The notes: generated from the letters alone by a model not told the origin. 64,000 bases of DNA from Megalonaias nervosa (GCA_016617855.1 JAECUM010004946.1:21149-85148), one strand, 5' to 3'. Positions 51,198 to 63,122 are shown, numbered from the stretch's first letter. A program made the numbers and translations.

Positions 51198-51200
<3 letters not shown>
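49920..51200. other. No gene seen
   Basis: AT-rich sequence with only short ORFs (60-65 codons) lacking recognisable motifs, and no element ends. Confidence 0.4.
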
Positions 51201-51203
<3 letters not shown>

Positions 51204-51264
<61 letters not shown>

Positions 51265-51267
51265 ACA
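51204..51267. repeat. (TC)n(AC)n compound microsatellite
   Basis: About 18 TC followed directly by 13 AC units. Confidence 0.97.
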
Positions 51268-51999
51268 GGAGCTGAATTAAAAGAAACCCAAGTTTACTAT
51301 TTTGCGTATAGTTTCAGCGTGTATTTGGCAATTATCATGGGTTCATCGTTTTTTAAGGTAAAGTTACAGAAGAGGACAGAAAATAACTCAAACTGCGCCG
51401 ATTTTGCTTTGTGTTATATAATACTTGACGCATTTTGAGTAATAATCGAAATTAAGGGAAAACAAATCAATAGTAAATTACCCTTTTCAACGCAAATGTG
51501 TTTTCATTCAGAGCATGAGAAAACATCACAATGAATGAGACTTGACTTGTTTGTAAGATACCATTCAAATAGCCGAAGTCAGTTCATTGGTAAAGTACTG
51601 TTTATTAAAACCGCTAAGACGACTTGAACGCTTTTTTTACAGAGCGTGATTTTGAATACACAGTCGTGATATATAAACCTCCAATGCGGTTTCGTTACAC
51701 TGGAATCGTACACATCAAGGAACAGATAAAGCTTAACTTTCGAAAGAGGTAATTTTTATTGGGACCATCCTAACTGTGAATATTGTAACAACATATACTC
51801 GTAAGTATTATTCATATTACTAGTTCATACATAATACTAACTTTATATGTAGTACCACAATTTAGTTGTCAGTGTCAGTACAGATAGTTACACGTTTATC
51901 CTTTGCTCGAGTTTGATACAAATATATAATGTATTTAAATTATTAATGCGACCATGGTGGATTGATCAGGAAAAGGAAGGGGGGATGGGACTCTGGTCA

Positions 52000-52003
<4 letters not shown>

Positions 52004-52096
<93 letters not shown>
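52004..52096. repeat. (CT)n(TA)n compound microsatellite
   Basis: About 21 CT then 25 TA units. Lies about 570 bp upstream of the predicted glycosyltransferase-like start codon. Confidence 0.97.
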
Positions 52097-52097
<1 letters not shown>

Positions 52098-52667
52098 CTA
52101 TTCTCACTCTTTCTCCAACGTCACATCCCATAAGACTGACATATCCGACAAAATGATAATGGACACCAACTTTAGTTCATGTCTGCTTTAGTCAAAATTA
52201 CTGTGAACACGGAGTCAATCTGTCTTTAAATATTGAGTCTCTCTGACGCAAAACAAATAAACTACATACTAAGGGCTGCATGTTAGCTTTATCTAAAACA
52301 TTGTATGTGTCAATTTTGAGAAAGTAATCACTCTATATATTGTAAGTTTAATCACACACACCTCACCCTCACCCCACCCACCCCCTTCTTTTATTTTCTC
52401 ATTGACTCCGGGATCCAAGAGACTGGAATCAGAAGTTAGTTGGATTTAACATTATTGTGGAAGTAACCATGAATATTTGTGTTAAAATATTGGATCTATT
52501 TGACCATTATGTTGCACTGTGATAAAAATATACACCTGCCTGTAACACTATCAATATTGGGATATTAAATTTTGACTAATAAGTAACATTATTAGAATAT
52601 CACGCTTACTTTTTCAGTACGAAGATGAAGTAGCTGTCATGACTGCATAGATCGAATCTCAAGTAAA

Positions 52668-52688
52668 ATGAAGATATCCACAAAACGG
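52668..52688 (+). CDS. Glycosyltransferase-like type II membrane protein, exon 1
   Basis: ATG AAG ATA TCC ACA AAA CGG followed by a GTAAGAA donor gives MKISTKR, ending in phase 0. This fits the next exon (56269), which also opens in phase 0 with ACFKC and a hydrophobic stretch and has no Met of its own before the membrane segment. The short basic N-terminus is what a type II Golgi signal anchor needs. Only seven codons, so the call rests on phase, donor and topology. Confidence 0.58.
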
Positions 52689-52718
52689 GTAAGAAATGTA
52701 TTGTGACCTTTATGTATA

Positions 52719-52850
52719 CTAACGTAACGTGGCCTCTACTGAAAATAATGTATCGTGGCCTGTTTGGAAAGTAAAGTATCGTGGCCTCTATTGAATATAA
52801 GGTATCGTGGCCTATGGAAAGTAAATTATCGTGGCCTGTATTGAAAGTAA
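52719..52850. repeat. Five-copy ~30-bp minisatellite in the intron
   Basis: (A/G)TATCGTGGCCT(G/C)TATTGAAAGTAA-like units repeat five times starting 30 bases after the exon 1 donor. Confidence 0.85.
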
Positions 52851-53029
52851 GTAAGAGTCATTCAGCCATATCACTAATAGGTCACAGTGACTTAAATTTC
52901 AAGATTGACTTATGTTTGAACTCTCAGTCATTCCTTTGTTTACACCATGAATACCCTAAATCCTATTTCAGTTTCAGTTATGAGAATTTTATGTCGAAAC
53001 ATCTCAGGAAGAGCAACTAAACCGCACCA

Positions 53030-54780
53030 AACAATCGACGAGTCAGTCATCAGGAGTATTTCCAATACTGAGTGATGACAGCACCACACTGCTCACTGAC
53101 AAAGGATATATACTTCAAAAACATGGGCAGAACACTTCAATAATATCCTAAATCAACAGTCATCTGTCAGTTAGGAGGCAAGTGATCGGCTACTCTAAGT
53201 GTAAATCAAAACAACACTTGCTAATCCTCTAACGGTAAATGAAGCTGAGAAACCAATTGACCTGCTGTCTAATGGTAGACCGTATTGAGTAGATCGATAA
53301 GATACTGTACCGGCAGAAGTCTACAAAGCCAAAGGCACGCACATGGCACAGAAACTAATTGAACCCTTCCAGTCAATAAGGACCCAAGGAACTACACCGC
53401 AGGAGTACAGGGATGAATCCATCGTCCACTTGGACAAGCGGAAAGGCAACAGACAATCGTGCGACAACCATCAGGGCATCTCCTAGCAAACAATAGCCAG
53501 AATTCTGCTGAATCGCATATATAATCACATCGATCAAGGCCTTATGCCTGGGAGTCAGTGTGGCTTCAGGAAATGATAATAAACTACGGTCATGGTATTT
53601 GCAACTCGTCAACTCCAGAAGAGATACCAGAAACAGAACTCCAACCTGTACATGACATTCATCGAACCGACGAAAGCTTTTTACACAGTCAGCCGTGGGG
53701 GACTTTGGAATATCATGGCAAAATTTGGTTCCTAGAGAAATTCATCGTACTGGTTATGCGATTCTATGATGGAATGCTTGCTCTTGTCGTGGACGACGGC
53801 GAGTCATTTGAACCATTCCCAGTCACCTATGGAGTCAAGCAGGGTTGTGTTATCCCCTATCCTCTTCAGTATGATGTTCTCTGCCATGCTTACTGATGTG
53901 TGACTATGACACTGGGGTCAGTTACCGGACTAACGGCAAGCTCTTCAATCTGATGAGACGACAGGCGGCAAAAAGGTTAAAGGAAGTAACTGATCGTTAT
54001 CTCCTATTTGTTGACGACTGTTCCCTGAATGCCAGATCTTAGACTAACATGAAACAGAGTATGACCATGTCTCTTCAGCTTGTGACAATTTCGGTCTCAC
54101 AATCAGTATCAAGAAGACGGAGAGGATGCGCCAGCTTGCACCTGGAAAGCCTTGCAATGAGTCTACCATCACAGTAAATGGCCAACCCGCCTGGCTGTGG
54201 ATAGGTTCACCTATCTCGGTTTTTCACGTGCAGTGCATGTCGATCAACCAACACCAGAATTGCTAAAGCAATTTTGGCCTTTGACAGACAATGCACAAAT
54301 ATAGGGTCGCAGAGGCATCAGCCTTCAAAAATGAATGTAAGGTCGACAAATCTATTGCCGACCCTGCTTTATGCATGCGAATCCTACTAGACGATGTACA
54401 GACGCCATGCCCAGAAGTTGAACCATTTTCACACTGTTACCTCAGGAAACTGATGAGGATAAGACGGCAGGACATGGCCCATGCACTGAAGTTCTCACAC
54501 AGGCGGGTATTTCAGGCATCCACACCCTGCTGGTGAAATCACAGATGAGACTGACAGGCCACGTCATCATTATATCCAAAGAACGACTATCAAAGAAAGG
54601 CCTGAGCTGAAGAAGGGAAATCGATCTCAGGGTGGGCAGAAGAAACGCTTAAAAGAGTCCCTCAAGTCATTCTTGAAATACTTCAACACTGACCCTGAGT
54701 CTTGAGAAGATATCACACATGATCGCTACACCTGAATCAGTCTCATTTATACTGGAGCTATAGACTTTAAACTGGGGTAA
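53030..54780 (+). pseudogene. LINE reverse transcriptase remnant in the glycosyltransferase-like gene intron
   Basis: Successive frames give RT motifs in order: SIVHLDKRKGNRQSCDNHQG, IARILLNRIYNHIDQGLMPG then SQCGFRK (about 53410-53575), FVTYGVKQGCVI (about 53820), LLFVDDCSLN (RT catalytic box F-x-DD, about 54005), GKPCNESTITVNGQ (54150), then the LINE C-terminal LRKLMRIRRQDMAHALKF and KGQKKRLKE-like region to about 54680. Stops and frameshifts every 100-300 bases make it inactive. It is of the jockey/RTE-like lineage common in molluscs; clade not assigned. Confidence 0.85.
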
Positions 54781-54959
54781 ATTTCAAAGATTGTATCAGT
54801 GCAGAAGCGCAAGCAGCTTAAATCTCATAACTGCATCTCTTCCTATATTGATCAAGTAAACCCAAGCAGTATCTCCTGTCAAGCAGACAGTGCAGAATAC
54901 ATGTTTTCCCGATCAGCCACTCACGTTTTCGTATAAACCAAACCAGTTGATAGTGATGT

Positions 54960-55220
54960 CATGGTCATGTTCGAACTTGAAGGACGAACAACAAAAATAA
55001 ATTTGATCCTACACTGATGTAATTTGGTATGTGGATACATATCAAAAATAGTAACTCATCCATACTATAAGTAGGTCACTGTACCGAATTTTTCACGCTT
55101 GAGATAGACGTTTTCTTGTTACAACCTTTATAAAACCTACATACATTGAAATTGGTATGTAGATGCATCTCGATGCGAGTAACTTAACCACACCAAAAAC
55201 TAAGTCCATATTGCTTTGTC
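54960..55220 (-). repeat. R3-like repeat units in inverse orientation
   Basis: On the minus strand, GACTTAGTTTTTGGTGTGG, AGTTACTCGCATCGAGATGC and ATCTACATACCAATTTCAA recur twice, matching the 20560-21830 array units. Confidence 0.55.
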
Positions 55221-55414
55221 TGTTCATGATGGAGTGGAACCTTTTCGACTATTAATTTTTTTTTTACCTTTTATTTTTAGCCCTATCACGTCTAAACTAA
55301 TACAACCTTGTTTCTACACTGATGAAACTTTGTTCATGAATTAATATTTTCTTGCAGTAATATTTCTTTCTTCCTCGTGGTCGCTGAGCCTCTAGCTAAG
55401 ACGCACAATCATTA

Positions 55415-55570
55415 AAGACCTGCCTGTCAGAGCATATCCCTGCAATATCGTGTAATTTCCATTGCCTCGGGTTCTATCCTGCATACCAGCTGCCAGGGCG
55501 TATCTCTTTGTAATGTTGTGTAACTCCCATTTCCGCAGTTTCTGTCCAGCATACCAAGTGGTATATAGTT
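55415..55570. repeat. Two ~70-bp tandem units
   Basis: GCATATCCCTGCAATATCGTGTAATTTCC...CAGCATACCAG-like unit occurs twice (second GCGTATCTCTTTGTAATGTTGTGTAACTCCC). Confidence 0.7.
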
Positions 55571-55827
55571 GACTATTCCTAATATGCTTTGCTGGCAGGG
55601 ATATTCGTGTTTGCGAGTAAACACAATTATTCCACAAATGTATCATTATAGATCTGATTTTGATTTGACGCAGTCTTTCATTAATGCAATGAATATGTTG
55701 GATAAACTATGTGTGTGTGTCTCTGCATGTCTCTGTTATTACAGATGGAAACTGTAATCTAAAGTTAAAAAACTGCATATAGATTCTACTACTACTATTA
55801 GCAAGAACAAAAGAACAAGAACTAGAA

Positions 55828-55884
55828 CAAAAACAACAACAACAGCAGCAACAACAACAACGACAATAATAATAATAATAATAA
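55828..55884. repeat. (AAC)n/(AAT)n trinucleotide tract
   Basis: Interrupted AAC/AGC repeats turning into pure AAT. Confidence 0.9.
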
Positions 55885-56268
55885 TCGATATGTCTGTTGT
55901 AGATCTCTTTAGTAGATGGGACATAACATTTAGGTTGCCCATATATCATTTTCTTTTTTTTATATTATTCTCTATTATTAAATAGCGTACATAATATAGC
56001 AGGATGATTATTGTTGTTTTTGAAAAAGGAAATGAAATTACATTACCACTACAATCAAATATTCCAACCCTCAAGTATTTTGTAAGTTAATCCAGACAAC
56101 ACTCTTTTCCTTTCCTTTTTTAATAGTCCGTTTTTTTTTTAAATCTCTATATTTGATGCACGAATTTTCAGGGTAGATATATTTAAAGGCTGAGTCTAAC
56201 GGAAAAATATTGAGTTGGATTTGAATATTCAATAGACTGGTTTACAATTTTTTTATTCTTTTTTCCAG

Positions 56269-57420
56269 GCTTGCTTCAAATGCATAGTCTGTATTTTGAT
56301 TACTTTTACGATATGGACTGTATGGTTGACCAGGCATGCGTGTTCTCCAAATATAAGAATAGAATTTGTGTCGAAAGTCAAAACACGAACAATTGAAAAG
56401 GCTGATGAACTGAACCAGTTTGAAGATGATGTATTGAGGAAAGACGGAAAATTAGCTCACTATATGGACAAATTATTCAGTCTTATGTTTGAGGAACCAG
56501 ACTTTTCAAAGAAATATCTTGTGTATCAGTACGATCAAAATTTAAGTAATATTGGTGATTTCTTTCCCGGCGCTATTACTGCGTTTTTGATCTCCATTTT
56601 GTCGCAGCGGTCTTTTGCAATTAAAGAGACAAGTGGATGTTCTCCTCTTTCTTGGTTTGAACCACGGCTTACTAGGTGGGACGTCAAAGAAGAAGATTTA
56701 AGAAGGTTGACGTCAAGCAGACATGATGTGAGGATGATAACAAATTTCAGACAAAATCTCGAAAGTTACAACTTTGACGAAAAATTCATTCAGGACGTTA
56801 TTTACTTTGTAGTTGAGGAAGAATTCATTGCTGAAATTCGACGTCACTTCCGTACTTTTGACACAATGCCATGGATTCTAAATATGGCTCACAGTGACAT
56901 AATACGCATTGCATTGTACGGTTTGTTCCAACCAAGCGAAGTTCTTGTCAAAAAGGTAAATGAAATATTCCTACCGTACAACGAATTCAACCACCTTGTC
57001 TGCCTCCATGCTCAAATTCCTGTGGCAAAGATGTATTCTTATTCGTATTTTGACCCTGTTTGGAAGTTTCTTAAGAATTACGGTAAACGAGCGAACATAA
57101 CATATAATATATATATTGAAATAAACAATGAACAGATTAAAAACAAAGCTAAAGAAGAATTTGGTTCAACTGTGGTGGATTTTGACAATTACTTTTATTT
57201 ATTCAATGACGATGGGAACAAATGTAATGAGTACTTTAGAAATGTACTGCAAATGACGATTCTACAGAATTGTAATGCATTAATTATAACAGATTCCCTA
57301 CAAGGGAAGTACGCAGCGTACATGCGCGCCTCATCGGATAACCTCTATTGTTATGTAGGCACTTCATCTGTATTCGAATGTAATAGAGACGTCCTAAAGT
57401 CAACGTTAAGTTGGGACTAA
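56269..57420 (+). CDS. Glycosyltransferase-like (fucosyltransferase-like) protein, terminal exon
   Basis: One long exon of 383 codons after a TTTTTTCCAG acceptor; with exon 1 the protein has 390 residues. Residues ~12-27 are a signal-anchor helix, so the body would face the Golgi/ER lumen. The layout follows an uncharacterised fucosyltransferase-like family of invertebrates: KYLVYQYDQNLSNIGDFFPG (about 89-108) where the family has a GDRxxG loop; a HxRxG-type strand, here CLHAQIPV (about 253-260); and near the C-terminus NCNALIITDSLQGKYAAYMR (about 341-360). Both basic residues expected in the first two motifs are replaced (GDF, HAQ), so catalysis is doubtful. NxS/T sites at N98 and N283. It ends TAA. 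A divergent or non-catalytic member is my best reading; homology is from memory of the family pattern and not tested. Confidence 0.62.
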   Translation, partial: ACFKCIVCILITFTIWTVWLTRHACSPNIRIEFVSKVKTRTIEKADELNQFEDDVLRKDGKLAHYMDKLFSLMFEEPDFSKKYLVYQYDQNLSNIGDFFPGAITAFLISILSQRSFAIKETSGCSPLSWFEPRLTRWDVKEEDLRRLTSSRHDVRMITNFRQNLESYNFDEKFIQDVIYFVVEEEFIAEIRRHFRTFDTMPWILNMAHSDIIRIALYGLFQPSEVLVKKVNEIFLPYNEFNHLVCLHAQIPVAKMYSYSYFDPVWKFLKNYGKRANITYNIYIEINNEQIKNKAKEEFGSTVVDFDNYFYLFNDDGNKCNEYFRNVLQMTILQNCNALIITDSLQGKYAAYMRASSDNLYCYVGTSSVFECNRDVLKSTLSWD

Positions 57421-59390
57421 ATATGTGCTTATAGGTAATTAATAAAATATCATTATTTCATGTGTGAAAATTTATAATTGCAGCTGAAGATGTTTTAAAT
57501 TTGGTGGATATCATGTGCTGACTTGCTAACAAATATGAAACTCAACACATTTCTACCTCAGATCTGGATCATAAGATACGGGAAAAACTAATAGCAGAGG
57601 CAAAGCTTACATAGCACCAGCTGACTTACATTGTGTGACGTCATGTCCATGCAATGTTACCAACTGACATCATGCGATGTCATGGAAGTTTATAGATATA
57701 CGGCAATTGGTTATTCTTAGGAACGTTACGTTTGATGGGATGAAATTGTGTTGTTTTGTGTTCTTTCTTTCTATAAGTGACGCACTTCTCTATGCTAAAC
57801 AGATATCTATAATAAACTGTAAAAATTTGATCTTTTTGCAATCTGACACAGAAATATTTCGGAAACGTTCGTTAATGTCCGTTACGTTTTGAGAGAGAAC
57901 GATAATAGAAATTCTCTTCCCTCCATCATTTGTTTAAAATTATTGTCTTGATGCCATACAAATAGCATTGTTTTTGGTCGTCCATTTTACACAGGTTGAT
58001 TTGTATATTTAATTGTAATTTTATACAACAGTTACCTTCACAACAATCTAACGATTACATTGGAAAGTGTTGTGACCTCCGCTGAGGAGAACTGAAAACA
58101 GATACAAGACGACGCTCCTGATAGCTCATACTCTTTAGGAACTACTTTGTAAAGAAACTATGTAGACTCATGTACAGTAGACGCTTTAGGTTTTAATTCA
58201 TGAGATTTATTTGTGAATGAACTAAACAAGCGGTTTCGTCAATTTGAAGCATAGATGATAAAGTTAACGATGTGGACGAGTTCATTGAGTCAGAAACGAA
58301 ACTTTCAAACAAGCACATGAATGAACGTGATATTCACAATGTCAACAACCAACGTGAGAGACGTAGTAATTGAAGATACCGTTCTGATCATCGTTAAAAC
58401 AGTTATTTAGGAGAAATATTTGTACCTTTTTGAAGATAGAATTGTTCAGACTTTGACCAGTGCTCTCTAGGATCTAAAAAGTATAGCATAGAAAAGATAT
58501 TGAGGCCAAGAGCTATCGCATATCTATCAGAGACGTATCGTTTTGTACGTCTGTCATAATACTTGATTAAAGAAAAAATACAGCTGAAAGTTTTGGTAGG
58601 AAACTGAGAGCCTTAGAGCCAATAAGCCAGACGACGAAAATGTATTATTTCCGCTGGTTAATTGGGGGTGTCGCACAACAGCTGCTTTGCAATGTTCCCC
58701 GTGTAACTATTTTGTCACCATGTTAGGCTAGCGATAGAAGACACACATTATGATACAGGTCATAGCTAGGGTCCCTCCAACAGCGAGATGCAACTAACAG
58801 GGCATAAACATGTCTTCTTTAGCTGGTAATAAGAGCTGATAATAAATATACTTACATTTATGCATCTTGAATTTCCTCAAAATGTAATGTTTTAGTTCTG
58901 CAAATCCGCATGACATGCCCTGCAAATCTGATACACACTGAAACTGTACTGGAATTTCGAGTACATTTCCAGCTGAAATACATTCTCCTTACTGCACTGA
59001 ATTGACCCAATAATCCAGTCAACCATAATCAGACAAGCAGAATTGAGTTGGATCAACATGAAAACAAAAAATCCATCCGTTCCAGACCAAATGGAAGAGC
59101 TGTTGCAATGCGCATTTATTCACAATAGGACTCAAAATGTCAATTTTAAATAGACCAAAACAACAATTCTTTTTTAAACTACTGTCGAACGCGCGCGACG
59201 ATGTTCAAAGGTCGCTGGCCTGTGCTATGTGCGCAATAATATTGTTACTATGTACTGATTAATCTACAGTTGTGTATTTATTTTGAAATACAGCATAAAT
59301 TCAATTTACTTTGTTTCTTGTAGTGTATTTTTTATAATTAAGCCTTAGATAGAATAATAAGATATATAACGAGTGTATAATAAAAAGGTT
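57421..59390. other. Downstream region of the glycosyltransferase-like gene, no gene seen
   Basis: Contains the likely 3' UTR (AATAAA at 57441). ORFs up to 71 codons have no recognisable motif. Confidence 0.5.
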
Positions 59391-59396
59391 ACTGCA

Positions 59397-59507
59397 TTTG
59401 TATGGGAAAATATAATTCGTTTTCTCGGATGGATACTTGACTCCCATAAGTCGTGCAGTATCCAGCCGAAAAACTCGTTCATATTTTCTTATGCAAATGC
59501 AGTAACC
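59397..59507. other. 111-bp foldback
   Basis: Starts GGTTACTGCATTTGTATGGG and ends with the inverse CTTATGCAAATGCAGTAACC. The outer 14 bp are perfect, the inner ~35 bp per arm roughly 80% paired, around a ~20-base loop. ATAAA-like sequence lies on both sides. A small MITE or a hairpin RNA precursor are both possible. Confidence 0.7.
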
Positions 59508-59838
59508 TATAAATATGGACGAGGTTTTATATTGTTCTTAGGCATACGTGTCGTGCACGTGCGTGCAATATCAAGGTGTTCAGTATCGTAAATTACTGCA
59601 CAATTCTGACAATGTAACGTTAAAGGAGAACCAAGGAGTATATAATAAGTATTGTTATTTTTCTCGCACATATTTATATAAAATATTTTAAATTCTGCAC
59701 GAAAGCATCTCACAAAATGTGATATAAATTTGAATGTGATGCATTTATCACAGCGTCATATTATCAAAATGGTTGGCCAACATTTAATGATTTGTTGATC
59801 AAAATTCAGAATCCAATATTTTTTATATGTTTCCATCG

Positions 59839-60880
59839 GGGTAACGCTTATCAACGTCAGATAGAAGAATTTGATAAGCCCCAGCTATAAAGTCATATAT
59901 AAGCTATAATATTACTGCGGCGTTGTGTTTGATGTCTAAAGATTGCCGCGGGCTACTGTTAATCTCTTACGCAAGGTTACATGACTGGCCGGAGACCTGG
60001 GCTCTTGAATTGGCAAAGGCGATAGATCTCACTATATAACAAAGGCTTGTAGTTATCACACCTACGTGTTAAGAGGTTGGTTTGGGATCAAAGGGAAACC
60101 GCAGGGTGAACGAGGCGTGTTCTCATCCGTCCCCACGTTGACAGACAGCGAGAGGGACATTGTCCGTAGAGTTTGATTGGATCAGTTCACAGCGATATCC
60201 AATCAAAAATTGGGATTGAGGGTGTGATTACAATTTAGATCCGAATGATAACCTTCATAACTCGTAAGCGAAGATTTAGTTTCGCCTAGACAGATTGCTG
60301 AACAATAGGGTTACTCCGAGAGAAGCCACTCGTAATTTGGCGGTAAAACTTAGAGGTAGATTCCAAGGAAAGGCAAAGCTTCGAAAAGGAATCATTTTAG
60401 GGGACAGAGAACTTCCGGTTCAGTTGAGTCCCGATTCTCCAAGAGGTGGAAACGGAATTGAGACTGGCCGAACAGTCGAAGTCGACAGAAGTCTAGTCGT
60501 TGGAGAGAAGGTGGAGAAGGAGGAAAAGGAGTCTGGAGGAGAAAGCGGTCGAGCAGGAGGAGAAGGAGTATAGAGAAGTCGAGGAGGAGGAGAAGGTATT
60601 TGGAGAAAGGTACGGAGGAAGAGGAGAAGGAATTGGGAGAAATAGGAGAGAGAAGAATAGTACAGATGAGTAGAATACAAGGACAGGTAGAAATCGATCT
60701 CACACTGCTAATCAAGTGATGCAATAGGCTATTAAAGGGTCGATCGGAAGGAGTGTAATTGGAAATTTGAAGCATTTGATTATTTAATTGTTATTAAATT
60801 TTTATTCATTGAATTTCATCCTTTCGTATATTTAACTCTTTAACCGTCGGCATTGCTGACTGGGGGCTCGGAGCTTTACA
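59839..60880 (+). mobile_element. Possible LTR-element remnant
   Basis: TGGGGGCTCG at 60861 equals the first ten bases of a primer-binding site complementary to tRNA-Pro 3' ends, and follows an AT-rich segment with polyadenylation-like signals. The upstream kilobase includes a GGGTAACGCTTATCAACGTC start. No second copy, no gag or pol in the window. A 92-codon purine-rich ORF (60295-60573) looks compositional. Weak call. Confidence 0.25.
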
Positions 60881-60984
60881 TCTATCTTTCACTAATTTAA
60901 CTTCCAACCAAAATCGAGCCTGGGTGGGACTTCTATAATAGTTTAAATAAAATATTGGGAGCACCCACCCCAACCACATACAGA

Positions 60985-61369
60985 TCCCTCACAAAGAATA
61001 TTCTCTACGTGAGAACATATATCACACTGGGGTAACACTTAGCAAAATCTCATAGAGGTATGTTGTCTACGTGAGTCCATTGGGTGTAACGCTTAGCAAC
61101 ATCAAACAGAAATATATTGTCTAAAGCGCAAACTGAAGTGGTACGGTCATGTCTCAAGATCATCTGGACTGGCAAAAACAATCTTGCAAGGCAGAGTGCG
61201 AGGATGCAGAAGAAGAGGCAGACAGAAAAAGAGGTGGGAAGACAATATTAAGGAGTGGACAGGCATGGGATTTGGAGATTCCCAAAAGGCAGTAGAGAAC
61301 AGGAAAAAATGGAGAGAATTGGTAGTAAAGTCAACTGTGGTGCCCCAGCGACCTCTTGGGTTAAGGGAT

Positions 61370-61403
<34 letters not shown>

Positions 61404-61500
61404 ATTGTCTATGTGAGTCCATTGGGGGTAACGCTTAGCAACATCGGACAAAAGTATATTGTCTATGTGAGTCCGTTGGGGTAACGCTTAGCAAGGTCAC
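60985..61500. repeat. 54-bp tandem array interrupted by a LINE fragment
   Basis: GTAAC(G/A)CTTAGCAA occurs at 61032, 61086, 61428 and 61481. The spacings are 54, 342 and 53; subtracting the 278-bp insertion and its 10-bp duplication turns 342 into 54. A related single copy is at about 59841. Confidence 0.9.
61124..61401 (+). mobile_element. 5'-truncated LINE fragment with (GAT)n tail
   Basis: Encodes a LINE C-terminus (KWYGHVSRSSGLAKTILQGR, GRQKKRWEDNIKEWTGMGFG, VPQRPLGLRD stop at 61370) followed by (GAT)n instead of poly(A), as in RTE-type elements. It is flanked by identical ATATTGTCTA (61114-61123 and 61402-61411). Confidence 0.9.
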
Positions 61501-61593
61501 AGAAAAACGTAATTAAGTAATACAAAATCCTTAACGTTATGTCATAAATAAAATCTTATCTCCTATTCACTTTTCGCGAAATTGATTAAACTC

Positions 61594-61635
61594 GTTGAAT
61601 AATACAGTATGCTGTATTATTTAACTCGTTTTATA
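61594..61635. other. Short palindrome
   Basis: TTGAATAATACAG TATG CTGTATTATTTAA, with ACTCGTT on both sides: a 12-bp-arm hairpin, function unknown. Confidence 0.6.
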
Positions 61636-62874
61636 AATTTGACGTGAAATGAACACTCGTATACGATTCTTTTTTTAATTTAATTGAGGTCTGCCATCTT
61701 CTGGTTTGCTATATCAATTGGCTTTTCTGATAACATTTATTCTATACTGTTGCTTTTGTATTCAAAAGTCAAGTGTCGAAGGTCTTTTTAAAGACAAATG
61801 TAACATTCATGTGTTTCTAAATGGACAAGAAAATACACTTATATTTCTACCTGCTATGTTTTCACTTCTGGCTCGAAGGATATACACCTGAATTACCTCT
61901 ACAATGTACCATAGCTATGAAAATATATGTTGAAATGCTGATTTGTTTTGTCTGTTTTATAACTGATGCAAAATCTACATGAATGGAGCAAAATTATCAC
62001 GTAATGATGTGAAGTTTTGTTTGCTTCGCCAAAAAAATAGCAGAGTAATGTAATTCGCATAGTAATCATCGTTTTACTATATTATGTCAGACATATCTGT
62101 CGAGAAAAAGTGCATATCGCTAAAATGCCCCCCCCCCTTTCTATTTTTGTCGCAATGTTGTACAAAAGAATTGTCTCTTTTGTATGCCTTAAGTGCTAAA
62201 TATCGGTAAAATATATTTAATTTTTATGCAAGTTACTCGTTTGAATAGGAATGTGATCAGGAAAAGAGTTTCGTATATCAAGTCTGTTCATTTAAAGTCG
62301 AGCACCGTAACTTTGTACCCAATTCACCTAAACAATGTAAACTATAGATAATACATCATATTCTTACGCTACTGTCCACTGAAAGCTAGTCCAAACTTTG
62401 TACAGAGTCATCTAAAATGCATTTTCATGCATGTAAACATACCAGAAACGTACACAGACTTTCGGTCAGGTTGAACGTGAACGACAGGTCGAGGCAATAC
62501 AAATAATGATATGAAACAATTTTCAGTGCAAATGTGAAGAAAATCTGTTTAGAATGAAAGGAATATCGGGAGCTGGTAGCATGAAGGAATGCAATTAAAC
62601 ACAAATCGGAATCCATGTTCCACATATATATTAGCGTGTGCATCAACTTCTGAGGACACCATCCTCTTTCCACACTACTTTCCGCGACTAGTCTTCGACT
62701 ACATGAAGATTGAGCATTGAAAAGGGGCCAGAGGAAAAAAAAAAACCAAGCTGAATATTTGAGGGAGGAAGACAACATTTATAACAAGTGGAAGAAATCG
62801 CTTGATTAACAACATAGATCACGATGAGGTGCAAATTCGTAAGTACGACGTGTCTTATAAGAATACAAAGACAC

Positions 62875-62972
62875 ATACATACATACATGCATGCATGCAT
62901 GCATACATACATATATATATATATACATGCATGCATGCATGCATGCATGCATACATGTATACATACATACAT
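62875..62972. repeat. (CATA)n/(CATG)n/(TA)n compound microsatellite
   Basis: ACATACATACATGCATGC blocks around a short TA core, nearly symmetric. Confidence 0.95.
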
Positions 62973-63043
62973 AATGGATCACATTTCATTCCATAATTGT
63001 GATAAAGATATGAAACAAAAGCTGCTCTTGATCAAAAGTTCCA

Positions 63044-63058
63044 TATATATATATATAA

Positions 63059-63096
<38 letters not shown>

Positions 63097-63122
63097 AGTA
63101 TATATATATATATATATATATA
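63044..63122. repeat. (TA)n microsatellite, interrupted
   Basis: TA tracts separated by AAG and GGCAAG. Confidence 0.95.

Noticed and set aside
60295..60775. Overlapping ORFs in a GGAGAAGGA-rich stretch
   Set aside because: Open frames on both strands come from purine/pyrimidine bias, not coding.
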